This document shows, in pieces, positions 53,623 to 61,737 of a stretch of 64,000 nt of DNA. Within the stretch, counting starts at the first letter, position 1. Every line of letters begins with the position of its first letter. Both the position numbers and the translations under genes were made by a program. The notes below the pieces were generated by a model. The model did not search any database. It saw only the letters and a list, made by a program, of their open reading frames with translations, and was not told the origin of the DNA. Source of the stretch: JBBQVS01 sp038211295 (GTDB lineage Bacteria; Chloroflexota; Ktedonobacteria; Ktedonobacterales; Ktedonobacteraceae); the NCBI GenBank assembly GCA_038211295.1, contig JBBQVS010000012.1:6787-70786 (forward strand), given 5' to 3'.

Positions 53623-54501
53623 GTGGATAATCGTGCTGATGAGCAGTTGGAGCTTTTAGAACAATTGCTGGATGCTGAAGAATTTAGACAGGGTTCTCTG
53701 CTTTCGCGGCAAGGGCAACCGACTCTGGGAGAGAGAGAGCAGATGATGCTGGCACAGCGCGAGGCAGAACACGCGCAGGCTGGTTCTGCTGACTCAACGT
53801 TCCATGGAACTGAGACCCGTCCAGATGCAGGTCGAGAGCGACGCAAGGGTATACCTGAAGTCATTCTTGGCGAGACGAAAACAAACGAGCAAATTCTGGC
53901 GATGGCGCGAGGCTTGCTTGTGGGTTCTGGTCGAGCAATTATTAGCCGTATGCGTCCAGACTCGCTCTCTGTAGTGCGAGAGGCGTTCGCCACATATTCT
54001 ATTCGCATACGGGAAGCGGCACGCGCAATGGTTATTACAACGCCGCAGTATGTGCGTCATATGACAGGTGGTCACGTAGGAATTATCAGCGCGGGAACGT
54101 CTGATGTTCCAGTTGCAGAGGAGGCGGCCCTTATCGTCGAAGAAATGGGATGTACCATCACATCGATTTACGATGTCGGGGTCGCGGGTCTGCACCGCCT
54201 TCTTCCCCCCCTGCGGAACCTTCTGGCGCAAGAGGTTGATGTAATCATTGTCGTCGCGGGTATGGACGGTGCGTTGCCATCGGTTGTTGCGGGGCTGGTT
54301 CCAGTCCCTGTTCTCGGTTTACCAACATCTATTGGCTATGGTATGGGCGGCAAAGGTGTTGCCGCGTTGCTTTCGATGTTGCAGACCTGCGCCCCCGGTC
54401 TTGCCGTTGTCAACATCGACAACGGAATAGGGGCGGGCGGTACGGCGGCGTTAATTGCCAATCGGGTTGCGCTGGCACGGAGAGAGCATCAGTCGCAGTA
54501 G
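53623..54501 (+). CDS. larB: Nickel-pincer cofactor biosynthesis protein LarB
   Basis: A 292-residue PurE-like protein. The C-terminal half is the LarB/PurE-related domain: GHVGIISAGTSDVPVAEEAA, IIVVAGMDGALPSVVAGLVP, VLGLPTSIGYGMGGKGVAAL and INIDNGIGAGGTAALIANRV-type end. The N-terminal third (EQLELLEQLLDAEEFRQGSL) is an extra, charged segment. LarB carboxylates and hydrolyses NaAD in the first step to the nickel pincer cofactor of lactate racemase. GTG at 53623 has GAGG upstream. No larC or larE is within the window. Confidence 0.92.
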   Translation: MDNRADEQLELLEQLLDAEEFRQGSLLSRQGQPTLGEREQMMLAQREAEHAQAGSADSTFHGTETRPDAGRERRKGIPEVILGETKTNEQILAMARGLLVGSGRAIISRMRPDSLSVVREAFATYSIRIREAARAMVITTPQYVRHMTGGHVGIISAGTSDVPVAEEAALIVEEMGCTITSIYDVGVAGLHRLLPPLRNLLAQEVDVIIVVAGMDGALPSVVAGLVPVPVLGLPTSIGYGMGGKGVAALLSMLQTCAPGLAVVNIDNGIGAGGTAALIANRVALARREHQSQ

Positions 54502-54606
54502 GTAGAAGATGTTCCTGATATGGGCTAAAGGATGTAGCAGGATGTCTTACCGCTTAATAAGTCAGGTATATGGGATGCAGAATGTTCAAGAGAGGCGGGA
54601 CTTTTA

Positions 54607-54885
54607 GTGGCGAACAACAAGCGTGGGCCTGAACCGGGGTCGCAAAAAGCAAAGAATGGTGGCGAGGCTGTACGTCAAAAATACGGCCCCGAATTCTACT
54701 CCAGAATTGGCAAGAAGGGCGGCGAATCGGTTCGGGAGAAGCGTGGTCCTCAGTTCTATGCGGAGATTGGCAAGAAGGGCGGCGAGTCTACCAAACGGCA
54801 ACAAGGCTCTGAATTCTATTCTAAGATTGGCAAAAAGGGGGGAGAACGTGGGCGTGTAGGTGCCGCAGAAGATGTACTAGAATAG
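54607..54885 (+). CDS. KGG-repeat stress protein (GsiB/LEA-like)
   Basis: A 92-residue hydrophilic protein with three tandem copies of a 22-residue unit, each YGPEFYSRIGKKGGES-like (positions about 26-47, 48-69, 70-88). The KGG motif family (PF10685) includes Bacillus GsiB and conidiation/Em-type desiccation proteins. It is Gly/Lys-rich, disordered and probably protects cell content in stress. GTG start with GAGAGGCGGG upstream. It ends next to a 30-bp perfect stem hairpin that separates it from ftsZ. Confidence 0.9.
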   Translation: MANNKRGPEPGSQKAKNGGEAVRQKYGPEFYSRIGKKGGESVREKRGPQFYAEIGKKGGESTKRQQGSEFYSKIGKKGGERGRVGAAEDVLE

Positions 54886-54900
54886 GAAGAACGTTCTTAC

Positions 54901-54966
54901 AACGTTCCTATAGAGTAGAGATAAAAGGTACGAGAGTACCTTTTATCTCTACTCTATAGGAACGTT
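54901..54966. terminator. Perfect 30-bp stem hairpin between KGG gene and ftsZ
   Basis: Arms 54901-54930 and 54937-54966 pair without error around CGAGAG. It is the longest uninterrupted perfect stem in the window. Located between convergent genes, it should terminate both; the AAAAGG/CCTTTT block lies near the loop, not at the base. Confidence 0.85.
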
Positions 54967-54991
54967 CTCACACTTTCCCTGCGCTATTGTA

Positions 54992-56317
54992 TTACTCGTA
55001 CCGTTTCAAGAATGGCGGAATATCGATTGCGTCTTCCTCTGCTTGTCGTTCTTGTCTGCGTCCCAGGCTACGTAGGCCGCGCAGGTCTTCAAGGCTACGC
55101 TGTTGCCGCGCGGGTGGTGTTCCCGGAATATGCGGCTGTGGCAGGACGGGCTGTGCTGGTTGCGTTGGTGGTCGCGGATTGGCGGTGGGCCGTATTCGCG
55201 GCGCGGGTGGTTGCTGTGCTGGCTGCGGAGCTGTACGCGGTTGTTCTGACCGAATTGCCTGTAGTCGTACTGTGTGGAGTTCTTCCATGCCGGCAGCGAT
55301 CAGTGTTACGCGAATACTCTCGTGCAGCGAGGGATCGACGACGGCCCCAAAGGTAATATCTGCCGCGTCATCGATGGCCTGTCCAATGCGCTCGGCAACT
55401 TCGTTTACCTCAAAGAGCGTCATATCTTCGCCACCACTGATATTGAACAGCACACGCTTGGCACCGCGAATGGTCACATTCAAAAAACCGCCCGCTATAG
55501 CTTCTTCCGCGGCTTGCTGTGCTCGTGCGCGGCCCTGCCCCTGTCCGATGCTCATAAGCGCGGTGCCAGCTTCACGCAGGACGCTACGAACATCAGCGAA
55601 ATCAACGTTTACCATCCCTGGCACATTGATGACTTCCGCGATACCCTGCACGCCCTGACGCAGGACATCATCAGCGATTTTGAAGGCGTCGGAAAGGTTG
55701 CTGTCGCGCCCGACAGTTGAGAGGAGGCGGTCATTGGGAACGGTGATGAGCGCGTCGATCTCTGTACTTAATGCTCCGATACCATCCTGTGCGATACGAC
55801 GGCGGCGCGACCCTTCAAAAGTGAAGGGAAGCGTGACGATACCAACGGTGAGTGCGCCCATTTTCTTCGCGATAGCAGCGACGACGGGAGCCGCGCCAGT
55901 GCCAGTGCCACCGCCCATGCCGGCAGCGATAAAAACGAGGTCAGCGCGACCAAGTGCCGCGCGAATCTCAGCTTCGCTTTCGGTGGCGGCCCGCATTCCA
56001 ACCGCCGCGTTACCACCGGCACCAAGACCTTTTGTATGTTGTAGGCCGAGGCTAACACGTTTGGCGGCTGGCGAAAGAGCCAACACCTGAGCATCGGTGT
56101 TCATCGCGACGAAGCGTACCCCGCGTACCCGCGCACTCATCATCCGATTGATCGCGTTCATGCCGCCGCCACCCACGCCCACTACGACGATATCTACCGC
56201 GTTCTGGCCCTGCGTTTCCGACTCAAAGGAGGATTGCGTGAATGAGGAAGTCGTATCGCCATCTGTGTTGCGTGCGTTCCAGTCGGGTCGGGTTCGCTCG
56301 TTTTGAGAATTCATTCC
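54992..56317 (-). CDS. ftsZ: Cell division protein FtsZ
   Basis: A 441-residue FtsZ with the GTP-binding T4 loop GGGTGTGAAPVVAAIAKKMG, T1 VVGVGGGGMNAINRM and T7-region NVDFADV. The C-terminal linker is Pro/Arg-rich and ends in the anchoring peptide DIPPFLKRYE, the FtsA/SepF-binding site. ATG 56317 has a strong GGAGG eight bases upstream; longer starts at 56461/56452 are possible and would add about 45 residues. It stands away from any dcw division cluster, with a KGG gene convergent and a basic-protein gene upstream. Confidence 0.95.
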   Translation of the reverse strand, partial: GMNSQNERTRPDWNARNTDGDTTSSFTQSSFESETQGQNAVDIVVVGVGGGGMNAINRMMSARVRGVRFVAMNTDAQVLALSPAAKRVSLGLQHTKGLGAGGNAAVGMRAATESEAEIRAALGRADLVFIAAGMGGGTGTGAAPVVAAIAKKMGALTVGIVTLPFTFEGSRRRRIAQDGIGALSTEIDALITVPNDRLLSTVGRDSNLSDAFKIADDVLRQGVQGIAEVINVPGMVNVDFADVRSVLREAGTALMSIGQGQGRARAQQAAEEAIAGGFLNVTIRGAKRVLFNISGGEDMTLFEVNEVAERIGQAIDDAADITFGAVVDPSLHESIRVTLIAAGMEELHTVRLQAIRSEQPRTAPQPAQQPPAPRIRPTANPRPPTQPAQPVLPQPHIPGTPPARQQRSLEDLRGLRSLGRRQERQAEEDAIDIPPFLKRYE

Positions 56318-56583
56318 TGCTTCCTCCACCTCGTGCCGCACTACGGCCCACTGGTCTTGTTGTTTTTCGTACACGTCCGGGCGTGCTATGTTTGTCGCCC
56401 GCTCTACCCATTGCTCCTGTATCGGCTCACGCTTGTGGGCGTCGTGGGACATTGACTCCATGCAACCCCCGTCTTCTCTGATTCTGGCGTCATAAACGCT
56501 GGCGTATACGATAGTGGAAGGCACTACACCTTACCCGCATTGTAACAAGCGTGTCAAGTTTTTGCAAGCGGCACAACATGGCA

Positions 56584-56634
56584 CTACACAACACCACGCC
56601 AATACCATTGTAGTATTGACGTGGTGTTGTGTAG
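56584..56634. terminator. 22-bp hairpin after the 42-residue gene
   Basis: Arms 56584-56605 and 56613-56634 pair with one mismatch around CATTGTA. It lies 10 bp after the stop of the small basic gene (minus strand) and about 60 bp before the longer possible ftsZ start. Confidence 0.6.
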
Positions 56635-56643
56635 AGACGTGCA

Positions 56644-56772
56644 TTAGTCTTTCTTGAGCGAAATGCCGCCACCAGTCTCTTTGGCGGCTTTTTTCTCTTT
56701 AGTCGCTTCTTTCTTCTGCTTGTTCGATTTAGGAGCGACCTTCTGTGTCTTCTTTTGCTCTTTGTTTGCCAT
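56644..56772 (-). CDS. 42-residue lysine-rich basic protein
   Basis: Very short ORF with an ideal ribosome site GGAGGTGAT eight bases before ATG 56772. The product is almost a third lysine: MANKEQKKTQKVAPKSNKQK, KEATKEKKAAKETGGG, then ISLKKD. It has no hydrophobic core and must be disordered and nucleic-acid- or ribosome-binding by charge. I do not recognise a family. Followed by its own hairpin; upstream of ftsZ on the same strand. The strong SD and terminator argue that it is a real gene. Confidence 0.75.
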   Translation of the reverse strand: MANKEQKKTQKVAPKSNKQKKEATKEKKAAKETGGGISLKKD

Positions 56773-56871
56773 GCTGTTTATCACCTCCAGACCTGTTATT
56801 GGCTTGAGTTCGTACTATACTGATACCACTATTAGAGGCAGTTCGTCAAACGGGACGAAAAGAACATGGCC

Positions 56872-57303
56872 TCAATTGGCCTGTTGAAGCTGTAGTCGTT
56901 CCTCGTGACTTGCCATTGCGTGTGCAATCATCCGGAGAACGCCCCCCACATCCATTGGTTTGCGTAACTGATAAATGCCACGTTGCTCAAGCTCTTTTAT
57001 TGGCAACGTCGCGCTCATCATGATGGCAGGCACATTTTGGATATCGTCTTTGCTGCTGAGACGATCATAGAGTTCCAGGCCATTGATCCCTGGTAGGCGG
57101 TAATCGAGGAGCATGAGGCATGGGCGAATGTGTGGTGCCTTTTCTAACGCGGTCAGACCATTATCTATGACGACGGTGTTATATGGCGTCTCTTCTTCGA
57201 TAAGCTGTTGTAAAAAAAGCCCGATGTCTGCATCATCCTCCACAATGAGAATTGTTGTGTTTTGCAGGCTATGGGCGGCTGGTGGCGTGACCTCCAATGA
57301 CAT
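56872..57303 (-). CDS. Single-domain response regulator
   Basis: A 143-residue CheY-like receiver: ILIVEDDADIGLFLQQL, phosphoacceptor Asp67 in MLLDYRLPGING, MMSATLP with the Thr/Ser switch, and Lys in QLRKPMDVGG. There is no output domain, so it acts through protein contacts, perhaps with a histidine kinase encoded elsewhere. The ATG follows a weak AGGAACAG-like site. It is isolated, divergent from the HAD phosphatase gene. Confidence 0.92.
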   Translation of the reverse strand: MSLEVTPPAAHSLQNTTILIVEDDADIGLFLQQLIEEETPYNTVVIDNGLTALEKAPHIRPCLMLLDYRLPGINGLELYDRLSSKDDIQNVPAIMMSATLPIKELEQRGIYQLRKPMDVGGVLRMIAHAMASHEERLQLQQAN

Positions 57304-57496
57304 GGCTGTTCCTTTCGCAGAGATTTTTGAATTGGCCTATAAATGGATAGTATACTGGTATCTAACGAATTTGCAAGAGTTTTAGTGACGAATATTCATG
57401 CGTCCATAAAATGTTTTACTCTTGGTAGCAAGTTGTTTTTTTCAGAGGTACAATGAGAACGGAAGAATACCGCAAAGAGGGGCAAAAAAGAACAAC

Positions 57497-58192
57497 ATGA
57501 TACGCGCACTTATATTCGATTTCGATGGGCTTATTTTAGATACGGAAGAGTCAGAGTTTCAGTCATGGCAAGAGATATTCGCGGAACACAACGCGCACTT
57601 GCCGCTTGCTATGTGGGCCACGTGTATTGGCAGTGGGGCCGAGGCGTTCGACGTATACGCATACCTGGAAGAGCGGGTTGGGCAGGAAGTACAACGGGAA
57701 GAGATTGTGAAACGGCGACACATACGCAACCAGGAACTGCTCGCGCTCAAAACTGTGCTACCGGGAGTTGAGGCGTATATTAGCGACGCCAAAAGATTGG
57801 GGTTGAAGCTCGCCGTTGCATCGAGTTCGTCGCGGGCGTGGGTAACGGGCCATCTAGCGCGGCTCAACCTGCTTGCATACTTCGACTACCTGCGTTGTGG
57901 TGACGAGGTTCAGCATAAAAAACCAGACCCAGAACTCTACCTTGATGTGCTGAAGAAGTTCGGCATTACAGGGAAAGAGGCGATTGTACTGGAAGATTCG
58001 CCCAACGGGATACGGGCGGGGCAGGCCGCGGGTATCTTCTCCGTTGCCATTCCCAATGTCGTAACGGGTCAGCTTCCTCTGGAACACGCTGACCTGCGAC
58101 TCTCATCAATGGCTGCGATGCCGTTGGAGAAACTGATCGCGCTGGTCGAGGGCAGAGCCACGGAGGCTCCCATTTCGTCAAAGCATGGGTAG
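57497..58192 (+). CDS. HAD-superfamily phosphatase (beta-phosphoglucomutase-like)
   Basis: A 231-residue HAD subfamily IA hydrolase: nucleophile motif FDFDGLILDTEE, motif II AVASSSSRAWV, motif III Lys in QHKKPDPELYL and motif IV VLEDSPNGIRAGQAAG. The cap sequence fits sugar-phosphate phosphatases or beta-phosphoglucomutases. Probably dephosphorylates a small phosphorylated metabolite. Start 57497 is the first Met of the conserved domain; a longer frame exists upstream without a ribosome site. Confidence 0.92.
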   Translation: MIRALIFDFDGLILDTEESEFQSWQEIFAEHNAHLPLAMWATCIGSGAEAFDVYAYLEERVGQEVQREEIVKRRHIRNQELLALKTVLPGVEAYISDAKRLGLKLAVASSSSRAWVTGHLARLNLLAYFDYLRCGDEVQHKKPDPELYLDVLKKFGITGKEAIVLEDSPNGIRAGQAAGIFSVAIPNVVTGQLPLEHADLRLSSMAAMPLEKLIALVEGRATEAPISSKHG

Positions 58193-58224
58193 CCCGTCGT
58201 TGTAGGGAGCATGGTGAGTGCAGA

Positions 58225-58259
58225 ATAGTAGTGGCATGGGCAAGCCGCGCCACTACTAT
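58225..58259. repeat. Modular hairpin repeat, copy 8 (ATAGTAGTG arms on both sides)
   Basis: ATAGTAGTGGC (58225-58235) and GCCACTACTAT (58249-58259) form an 11-bp stem around a GGC..GCC core. It is preceded by GAGCATGGTGAGTG, like copy 4. It lies between the HAD gene and the PPOX gene. Confidence 0.75.
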
Positions 58260-58295
58260 GCTTCTTTTATATTGCTACGAGTAGGATACGTTTTC

Positions 58296-58700
58296 TTAGC
58301 TGCCCATTGAAGTGATATGTTCTGGTTGAACAACGATTATAACACGCTCATCGCCGGGTTGATGATTTGTGTATTTGTCCTGCCCTGTGTACTTCTTAGA
58401 CATTTGATCGATAAACTTGTTCTCAGGGTCTTCATCGATGCGGACGACTTCGCCACGAATTTCGATGTAGCGGTACGGGTTGTGTTGATCGACAATCGAG
58501 AGCGCGATATGAGAGTCGCGCGTAAGATTGCGATATTTCTGACGGCCTTTTGTCTGACTGAACAGAACATGTGTACCGTCCCATCCAAACCAGACGGGGC
58601 TGGTCTGTGGCTCACCCTTTGGCCCAATGGTGGCTATATGCGCGAGCGCGTTCGACTCTAGCAGGTCGTTAAACTTCTCAGGGATTGTTGCGTTTGCCAT
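58296..58700 (-). CDS. PPOX-class flavin/F420-dependent oxidoreductase
   Basis: A 134-residue split-barrel protein: ALAHIATIGPKGEPQTSPVW, FGWDGTHVLFSQTKGRQKYR, ALSIVDQHNPYRYIEIRGEV. This is the pattern of PPOX-class F420-dependent oxidoreductases (TIGR03618-like) and pyridoxamine oxidase relatives. It likely uses F420 or FMN to reduce a small substrate. Short, soluble, and single in the window. No F420 synthesis genes are present here, so the cofactor is inferred from the family. Confidence 0.85.
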   Translation of the reverse strand: MANATIPEKFNDLLESNALAHIATIGPKGEPQTSPVWFGWDGTHVLFSQTKGRQKYRNLTRDSHIALSIVDQHNPYRYIEIRGEVVRIDEDPENKFIDQMSKKYTGQDKYTNHQPGDERVIIVVQPEHITSMGS

Positions 58701-58831
58701 TTATGTACTCCTCTTGGATATGCTTTGATGCTCTCTGTAAAAGAAATAGGTATCTATTTTCTGGAACAAAAACGTGCTAGTAGTATATTCCCGTTGCAAG
58801 TGACGGGAGCAGTGTCAGGCAAGGAAAAACT

Positions 58832-60484
58832 ATGCTTTCTCTTCTTCAACTTACTGCCTATAGTGTTGTGTATGCGGGGCATAAAGAGCCACTCTCTGTA
58901 CATTCGGCGGTCACACTTGTACTGAGTTTACTGGTTGTTGTCGTCGCGCTTGCTGTTGTCGCTCCACGCCTGAAAGTACCTTATCCTATTTTGCTGGTGC
59001 TGGGCGGTCTCGTACTGGGCTTTGTGCCGGGATTGCCTGTCTTTGCGCTTAATCCGGAACTGGTGTTTCTCCTATTTTTGCCGCCGCTTCTATATTCCTC
59101 AGCGTGGAGTACCTCGTGGCGGGATTTCCGCTACAACCTGCGCCCAATTTCGCTGTTAGCAATAGGGCTGGTGTTGCTGACCACGGTTGTGATTGCGGTG
59201 GTTGTTCACACGGTTGTGCCACAAGTTCCCTGGCCCGCCGCTTTTGTGCTTGGCGCGATTATCTCGCCTACTGATGCGGTTGCCGCTACCTCGATTGCTC
59301 AAAGGCTGGGTATTCCGCGCCGCATCGTGACGGTGCTGGAGGGCGAGAGTCTGGTCAACGACTCAACGGGACTTGTGACGTACCAGTTCGCGGTAGCTGC
59401 TGTAATGACGGGCGCGTTCTCTTTCTGGCAGGGAAGCCTGGCATTTTTCGGAGTGAGCGTTGGTGGCATTCTCATTGGTCTTGCAATCGGCTGGTGTCTT
59501 ACCTTTGTACACCGTCATATGGAGAACCCCACGATAGAAATCGTGATGACGTTGCTCACGCCGTTCGCAGCCTATCTCCTCGCCGAGGCTCTTCATGCGT
59601 CGGGCGTGCTTGCGACGGTGGCGGCAGGCTTATATCTAGCCCGGCAATCGTCAACGCTTTTCTCTGCTCAAACGCGTCAGCAAGCTCTTGCGGTCTGGAA
59701 CATCCTGGTTTTCCTGCTCAACGGATTGGTGTTTATCTTTATCGGGTTACAGTTGCAAGGCATTGTCGATACGCTTGACAATACAATTACACGGTTCTCG
59801 CTGGGAAATCTGCTATTGTATGGCGTCATTTTAAGTATAGCGACAATACTGATACGCATTGCCTGGGTGTTTCCCGCGACCTACTTGCCGCGTCTACTTG
59901 TACGGCGCATTCGTGAGCGCGACCCCTATCCCAACTGGCGTAACGTGTCGGTTCTTGCGTGGACGGGAATGCGTGGAGTTGTGTCACTTGCGGCTGCCCT
60001 CGCGTTACCCGAAGTGACTGATAAAGGTGCGCCCTTTCCCGAACGCGCTTTGATAATCTACTTGACCTTTTGCGTCATTTTCTCCACGCTTGTATTGCAA
60101 GGGCTGAGCCTGCCGTTTGTGATTCGCAAGCTTGGTCTCAAAGACGACGGCGAGGCTGAACGAGAAGAGGTGCAGGCACGGAAGGTTGCGTCTCATGCCG
60201 CCCTCACGCGCATCGACGAACTAATTGAGCGGGGAGAGGCACCCAGGGATGCGGCGGAACATTTGCGCGAACACTACGAGGTTCGCGCCCAGAGCATTCC
60301 GACATCCGCGAACGAAGAGGCGGAGGATAGCAAACTGAAGACGTACCAGAATATTCAGCAGGAGACGCTCACAGCTGCTCGCAAGGCTGTTGTTGAGCTA
60401 CGCGATAAAGGCGAGATTAACGACGAGGTGATGCGTCGTGTGGAGCGTGAGATTGATCTGGAAGAGCAGGTGTTGGAAGAATGA
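58832..60484 (+). CDS. CPA1-family Na+/H+ antiporter
   Basis: A 550-residue antiporter with about 12 helices. The cation site motif is ISPTDAVAATSIAQRLG with paired acidic residues in LEGESLVNDSTGLVTYQFA, both typical of CPA1/NhaP. The C-terminal 110 residues are soluble and charged (EVQARKVASHAALTRIDELI), likely a regulatory tail with coiled-coil character. It exports sodium or potassium in exchange for protons. ATG 58832 has AAGGAA at normal spacing. Confidence 0.93.
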   Translation: MLSLLQLTAYSVVYAGHKEPLSVHSAVTLVLSLLVVVVALAVVAPRLKVPYPILLVLGGLVLGFVPGLPVFALNPELVFLLFLPPLLYSSAWSTSWRDFRYNLRPISLLAIGLVLLTTVVIAVVVHTVVPQVPWPAAFVLGAIISPTDAVAATSIAQRLGIPRRIVTVLEGESLVNDSTGLVTYQFAVAAVMTGAFSFWQGSLAFFGVSVGGILIGLAIGWCLTFVHRHMENPTIEIVMTLLTPFAAYLLAEALHASGVLATVAAGLYLARQSSTLFSAQTRQQALAVWNILVFLLNGLVFIFIGLQLQGIVDTLDNTITRFSLGNLLLYGVILSIATILIRIAWVFPATYLPRLLVRRIRERDPYPNWRNVSVLAWTGMRGVVSLAAALALPEVTDKGAPFPERALIIYLTFCVIFSTLVLQGLSLPFVIRKLGLKDDGEAEREEVQARKVASHAALTRIDELIERGEAPRDAAEHLREHYEVRAQSIPTSANEEAEDSKLKTYQNIQQETLTAARKAVVELRDKGEINDEVMRRVEREIDLEEQVLEE

Positions 60485-60496
60485 GTGTAAAAGCCA

Positions 60497-60525
60497 TTGA
60501 CACAGTAGGAACATTCTGCTAGTAT
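60497..60525 (+). promoter_or_regulatory. Promoter of tRNA-Arg
   Basis: TTGACA (60497-60502), 17 bp, TAGTAT (60520-60525), ten bp before the tRNA 5' end. Typical stable-RNA promoter placement. Confidence 0.6.
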
Positions 60526-60534
60526 GAATGTGTA

Positions 60535-60608
60535 GCACCCATAGCTCAGTGGATTAGAGCGTCGGTCTTCGGAACCGTGCGTCGGGGGTTCGAGTCCCTC
60601 TGGGTGCA
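60535..60608 (+). tRNA. tRNA-Arg (anticodon UCG)
   Basis: 74 bases with a full cloverleaf: acceptor GCACCCA/TGGGTGC, D-arm GCTC-loop-GAGC, anticodon stem-loop with loop CTTCGGA giving UCG (codons CGA/CGN family), T-arm GGGGG-TTCGAGT-CCCTC and discriminator A73. One T-T pair at the top of the anticodon stem is the only irregularity. CCA is not encoded (GTC follows), so CCA must be added after processing. A 17-spaced promoter precedes it. Confidence 0.95.
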
Positions 60609-60845
60609 GTCTGAAGTGTTTCTGGTACTTGCTCAAACGTACACAGTAATTCCTACAAGACCTTTAAGTTCCTCTTTACTGACAGCGATTTTTGGTTGCT
60701 GTATGTTCATTTGGGTATCTGAATTTTTCTATAGAGAGTTGCAAAGCCGTGGATGGAATGTTGTGAGGGTATGTACTGCACTATTTTGCTTCGTTTTAAT
60801 GATGATTATAGGAATTGGATACGTGTATAACCTGTAGATAGTGGA

Positions 60846-60888
60846 AGTCCGCGCTTGCAATGTAGAAGACATGCTATAAGCGCGGACT
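60846..60888. terminator. Hairpin between tRNA region and TspO-like gene
   Basis: AGTCCGCGCTT (60846-60856) pairs with AAGCGCGGACT (60878-60888), with GCATGT-like inner pairing. It lies 5 bp before the end of the minus-strand TspO-like gene. The interval 60609-60845 has a hydrophobic open frame without a start signal, not called as a gene. Confidence 0.6.
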
Positions 60889-60893
60889 GTTTG

Positions 60894-61685
60894 CTACTGG
60901 CCTCCCCCGGATGCATACCGCACGTCGCCTGTTAGTTGTGGCGTGTGTGGAGTACGTCGCACTGCTACAACGAGTGCGACGACAAGCGTTAAGACTGCGA
61001 GGATGCCCGCGATAACCGCGACGCTGGTTTGCCCCTTCTGGATGTTTGAGACAACAACTCCCAGCAAAGCCCATGTGCCAACGCCTGCATAGGCAACGTC
61101 GCGCCGCCCGATACTGACACTGCTTACAATGAGTGCAGCGATGGTGAGAATTACTCCTGCCCAGATTGTTGGTGCGATGCCAAAGCCGTCCCACTGAATG
61201 CTGCGTAAAAAGACCGCCGTATTGACAACCGTTGCGAACGAAACCCATGCCGCGTACAGACTAAGCGGCACGTAGGCGAGCCAGCGTTCGCGGCGCGATA
61301 CTGGTTCAAGCGCGACCCCTGCCCGAATATAGGCTATGACGAGCGCGACGAGGCTTGCAATAATCACCAGTTCGCTCAGGGCAATCAACTGACGAGGAAA
61401 GATCAAGTCCCACGCTGCACACAACAGATTGCCAAGCGTGTACCAGTAACCGATGCGGCGGAAGCGGGGATTTTCGCGCTGCGAGGGCAACGCCTGATAG
61501 ACGGCGAAGGCAATGGTCGCGATAAAAATGACGCCCCAGATCGAGAAGGTATAGCCAGCGGGCGTGACAAGCACGGGGTTGCGGTTCGAGCCATTGGCGA
61601 CGCCCGACCCGACGAGTCCGCCCACGACAATTGGAATAATCGTCGAGACGACATTTACGCCTTGACGGATTGTGTCTTTGAGCAT
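60894..61685 (-). CDS. TspO/MBR-like tryptophan-rich sensory membrane protein
   Basis: A 263-residue protein with about seven hydrophobic segments, longer than the 155-residue five-helix TspO core: STIIPIVVGGLVGSGVANGS, PAGYTFSIWGVIFIATIAFA, GNLLCAAWDLIFPRQLI, WLAYVPLSLYAAWVSFATVV. The TFSIWG and YAAWVSFATVVN motifs are TspO-like. TspO relatives bind porphyrins or related ligands and regulate stress responses. The extra helices make this an extended form whose function is not clear. ATG 61685 is preceded by no strong ribosome site. Confidence 0.82.
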   Translation of the reverse strand: MLKDTIRQGVNVVSTIIPIVVGGLVGSGVANGSNRNPVLVTPAGYTFSIWGVIFIATIAFAVYQALPSQRENPRFRRIGYWYTLGNLLCAAWDLIFPRQLIALSELVIIASLVALVIAYIRAGVALEPVSRRERWLAYVPLSLYAAWVSFATVVNTAVFLRSIQWDGFGIAPTIWAGVILTIAALIVSSVSIGRRDVAYAGVGTWALLGVVVSNIQKGQTSVAVIAGILAVLTLVVALVVAVRRTPHTPQLTGDVRYASGGGQ

Positions 61686-61737
61686 AGAAGTATGTATTCT
61701 TTCTGCAAACGTGCGCTGTCAGGCTCGTGTGCTGCAC

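Noticed and set aside
54992..56524. Longest form of ftsZ with start at 56524
   Set aside because: No ribosome site there; the GGAGG before 56317 is strong. The 56461/56452 starts remain possible.
60577..60837. Hydrophobic 86-codon frame overlapping tRNA-Arg
   Set aside because: It starts inside the tRNA and has no ribosome site before any internal start; two hydrophobic runs are not enough for a call, although a small membrane-protein remnant cannot be excluded.
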